Shown here in pieces: positions 62,314 to 64,000 of a stretch of DNA of 64,000 bases; position 1 is the first letter of the stretch, and each line of letters begins with the position of its first letter. The notes below the pieces were generated by a model. That model saw only the letters and a list, made by a program, of their open reading frames with translations, searched no databases and was not told where the DNA came from. Source of the DNA: Maridesulfovibrio sp. (GTDB lineage Bacteria > Desulfobacterota > Desulfovibrionia > Desulfovibrionales > Desulfovibrionaceae); NCBI RefSeq assembly GCF_963666665.1, contig NZ_OY762999.1:1865501-1929500 (forward strand). The letters are read 5' to 3'. The position numbers and the translations under genes were made by a program.

Positions 62314-62360
62314 CCTTTTCCCTAATTTTCCCTTCAAAGGTTGGAAATACAGTTGGAAAA
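62314..62360 (+). repeat. Right copy of the 47-bp imperfect repeat near the att site
   Basis: CCTTTTCCCT and GGTTGGAAATACAGTTGG at the same spacing as at 32259-32305, with one change in the 22-base second part. It lies 45 bases inside the right att repeat. Confidence 0.55.
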
Positions 62361-62405
62361 GAAAAAGCCTCACAAAGAAAAATCTTCGTAAGGCTTTGAT
62401 TTCAT

Positions 62406-62482
62406 TGGTGACCCCGGCAGGAATCGAACCTGCGGCACCAGGATTAGGAATCCTGTGCTCTATCCTACTGAGCTACGGGGCC
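62406..62482 (-). tRNA. tRNA-Arg (anticodon CCU)
   Basis: A 77-base cloverleaf on the minus strand with a GGCCCCG/CGGGGTC acceptor stem, D arm TAGCTCAG, anticodon stem CAGGA/TCCTG with loop TTCCTAA (anticodon CCT at positions 34-36), a GCAGG/CCTGC T arm with TTCGATT loop, and an encoded CCA. It reads AGG codons. Its 3' 48 bases are the right att site of the island and are restored intact after integration. Confidence 0.96.
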
Positions 62483-62650
62483 ACTTTATGTGATAACGGC
62501 TGGAGAACTTTAGCGCATTTCTCCGTCCGAGGCGAGCATTAATATCCAAAGCGGTTTTCGATTGCAAGCCCTTTTTTTATTTTTATCCTTATTTTCCCAT
62601 ACAATCCGGTTAACACGCCTCCCTTCGCCCCTGTCCCTGCTAAAAAGTTA

Positions 62651-62724
62651 GTAACTATGGTTACATTTAGTTGACAGTCGTATACATTCATGCCAGAACG
62701 CTTCTCAGCTTAACACTGTTAAGC
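62651..62724 (+). promoter_or_regulatory. Palindromes and promoter element before the TetR gene
   Basis: GTAAC-TATG-GTTAC at 62651-62664 and a perfect 17-bp palindrome GCTTAAC-ACT-GTTAAGC at 62708-62724. A TTGACA hexamer lies at 62671-62676, with no clear -10 partner. The 17-bp palindrome is a typical TetR operator size and position, suggesting autoregulation. Confidence 0.55.
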
Positions 62725-62739
62725 GCTGGAGAATCAACG

Positions 62740-63348
62740 ATGAATACTACTTCAAAAACAATGGATGCGCCGCAGCAGCCCTTACGTATGCTGATATTGG
62801 ACGCCGCCCGCAAGCTCTTTGCCGAGCACGGGTACGCTCAGGTTTCCATGCGTAAGCTGGCGACCACCATCGGCTACTCGCCAACTACAATTTATCATCA
62901 CTTTAAAGATAAAAAGGAACTCTTCCTCTGCCTGACTGAAGAGACATACCGGGACTTCCTGCACCGTATCAATCGCATTATAGCGACCACGCCTCCCCCA
63001 CGTGAAGCTCTGAAAGACATACTCTACACTCTTGTGGATATGGGACTTGAAAACCCCAATGCCTATAGGGTGGGTTTTATGATGGAAAGTGACCTGTGGA
63101 ATGACCACAACTCACATTTTCAGGACAACCCGCTCGGTAAGACCATGTACAATCGTATTAACAAGTGTGTAAAAGACTGCCTGCCCGCAAATGCTTCCGA
63201 TGAAGACATTATAGTTACCGCAAACTCGGTAGTAGCTGCTACCCACGGGCTGACTTCACTTTTGATTACCTACCCCACTTTTGAATGGGGTCCGCTGGAC
63301 AAGTTAAAAGCACAGGTAATTGACTCCGCTGTTGACGCCATCAGCTGA
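62740..63348 (+). CDS. TetR/AcrR-family transcriptional regulator
   Basis: A 202-residue protein. The N-terminal helix-turn-helix AARKLFAEHGYAQVSMRKLA...YSPTTIYHHFKDK is typical of TetR; the C-terminal ligand domain has no recognisable ligand. ATG at 62740 with TGGAG eight bases upstream is chosen over an upstream GTG/ATG. It lies 70 bases before squalene-hopene cyclase on the same strand and may control hopanoid synthesis. Confidence 0.9.
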   Translation: MNTTSKTMDAPQQPLRMLILDAARKLFAEHGYAQVSMRKLATTIGYSPTTIYHHFKDKKELFLCLTEETYRDFLHRINRIIATTPPPREALKDILYTLVDMGLENPNAYRVGFMMESDLWNDHNSHFQDNPLGKTMYNRINKCVKDCLPANASDEDIIVTANSVVAATHGLTSLLITYPTFEWGPLDKLKAQVIDSAVDAIS

Positions 63349-63418
63349 TTACTATAATCGAACAAACTTTTTTCGCACGGGTCGGATAAAATAATCCGTT
63401 TACATAAGGAACTTCAAC

Positions 63419-64000
63419 ATGAACAAAAAAAGCGCCATGAAGATGAATAAAAAGGCCAAAAATCAAGTTGTTTCGCTGCTGCAGCCAAAAGATGCCCTGA
63501 ACCGGGTAATGAAAAGATTCCGCTCCCTGCAGTCCCCTGAAGGATATTGGGTTTTTGCCCTTGAAGCTGATGTGACCATCCCTTCAGAATACATCATGTT
63601 CAACAGATTTCTGGGACGCAAGATGGACAAAGGCCTTGCCAAAAGACTTGGCAATTACATCCGGGCCAAACAGATGCCCGATGGCGGATGGCCTCTGCAT
63701 GACAATGACGGCCCGGTGAACATCAGTGCATCAGTTAAAGCATACATGGCCCTCAAGATGCTCGGCGACGACAAGGATGCTGAACATATGGTCCGCGCCC
63801 GCCAGATAATCCTTGCCAAGGGCGGGGCAGAAACTTCTAACGTATTTACCCGCATCTGCCTTGCCACTTTCGGCCAGATTCCGTGGCACTGCCCGCCCGC
63901 TATGCCCATTGAAATCGTACTGCTGCCCAAATGGTTCTTTTTCCATCTGGACAAAGTATCCTACTGGTCCCGCTCGGTAATCTACCCGCTGCTTATCATT
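63419..64000 (+). CDS. shc: Squalene-hopene cyclase (partial, N-terminal)
   Basis: An open frame of 194 codons that continues past the window end. After a short basic N-terminus it reads SLQSPEGYWVFALEADVTIP, SEYIMFNRFLGR and KQMPDGGWPLHDNDGPVNIS, the conserved beginning of squalene-hopene cyclase including a QW-type repeat. The enzyme cyclises squalene to hopene for hopanoid lipids. AAGGA precedes the ATG. Only the first third of the usual 650-700 residues is visible. Confidence 0.93.
   Translation, partial: MNKKSAMKMNKKAKNQVVSLLQPKDALNRVMKRFRSLQSPEGYWVFALEADVTIPSEYIMFNRFLGRKMDKGLAKRLGNYIRAKQMPDGGWPLHDNDGPVNISASVKAYMALKMLGDDKDAEHMVRARQIILAKGGAETSNVFTRICLATFGQIPWHCPPAMPIEIVLLPKWFFFHLDKVSYWSRSVIYPLLII

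Noticed and set aside
62273..62542. Small protein overlapping the right end of the island and the tRNA
   Set aside because: It runs across the tRNA-Arg gene on the opposite strand; its likeness to a frame at 32119-32322 comes from the att and arm repeats, not from protein conservation.

Overview
The window comes from a sulfate-reducing desulfovibrio, probably a marine member of the Desulfovibrio/Maridesulfovibrio group. The main evidence is a complete hmc operon (16-haem cytochrome HmcA plus the HmcBCDEF membrane complex) followed by rrf1/rrf2-type regulators, an arrangement known from Desulfovibrio. A molybdoenzyme/rhodanese sulfur locus, many redox sensors and a squalene-hopene cyclase agree with this.

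Layout. 0-2.1 kb: rmuC and a DUF805 membrane protein. 2.2-8.7 kb: hmcABCDEF behind a palindrome-rich promoter and a possible leader peptide. 8.7-15.5 kb: a large regulatory cassette with a two-domain universal stress protein, two near-identical single-domain response regulators, a receiver-PAS-PAS kinase, an Rrf2-family regulator and a membrane kinase with a haem c motif in its periplasmic sensor. 15.5-16.9 kb: a CHASE4-GGDEF diguanylate cyclase. 17.3-26.2 kb: a sulfur/molybdoenzyme locus with an FmdE/MoeA-like fusion, a CstR-like persulfide-type repressor, a TorD chaperone, a rhodanese with an in-frame UGA at its conserved second cysteine (probable selenoprotein), a triple rhodanese, and a PhsABC/Psr-like reductase whose catalytic gene carries one frameshift inside its first Fe-S motif. 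26.6-29.0 kb: a chemoreceptor. 29.5-31.9 kb: a C5-methyltransferase/endonuclease pair.

32.1-62.5 kb is a 30-kb genomic island inserted in the 3' end of tRNA-Arg(CCU). A 48-bp direct repeat of the tRNA 3' half bounds it, with a tyrosine integrase and an AlpA-like factor at the left end. The island carries a ParM-like actin with small membrane genes and an adjacent array of TTTACCATATA inverted repeats (candidate centromere), and a type I restriction system (hsdM, hsdS, hsdR) with a HEPN/MNT pair inside the operon. Its last part is a large secretion operon: HlyD, HlyB-type ABC transporter, two HlyC-type acyltransferases, a GNAT acetyltransferase, a dedicated acyl carrier protein and a giant RTX protein of about 2560 residues with a LysM domain. 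Two duplicated small secreted proteins lie upstream, one with a G9 tract in its signal peptide. No outer-membrane TolC gene is present, so that function must come from elsewhere.

62.7-64 kb: a TetR regulator with a perfect palindrome just upstream, and the start of squalene-hopene cyclase, which runs off the window.

The most promising undescribed systems are the RTX operon with its own acyl carrier protein and paired HlyC enzymes, the putative selenocysteine rhodanese with its CstR-like regulon, and the ParM/iteron module of the island.
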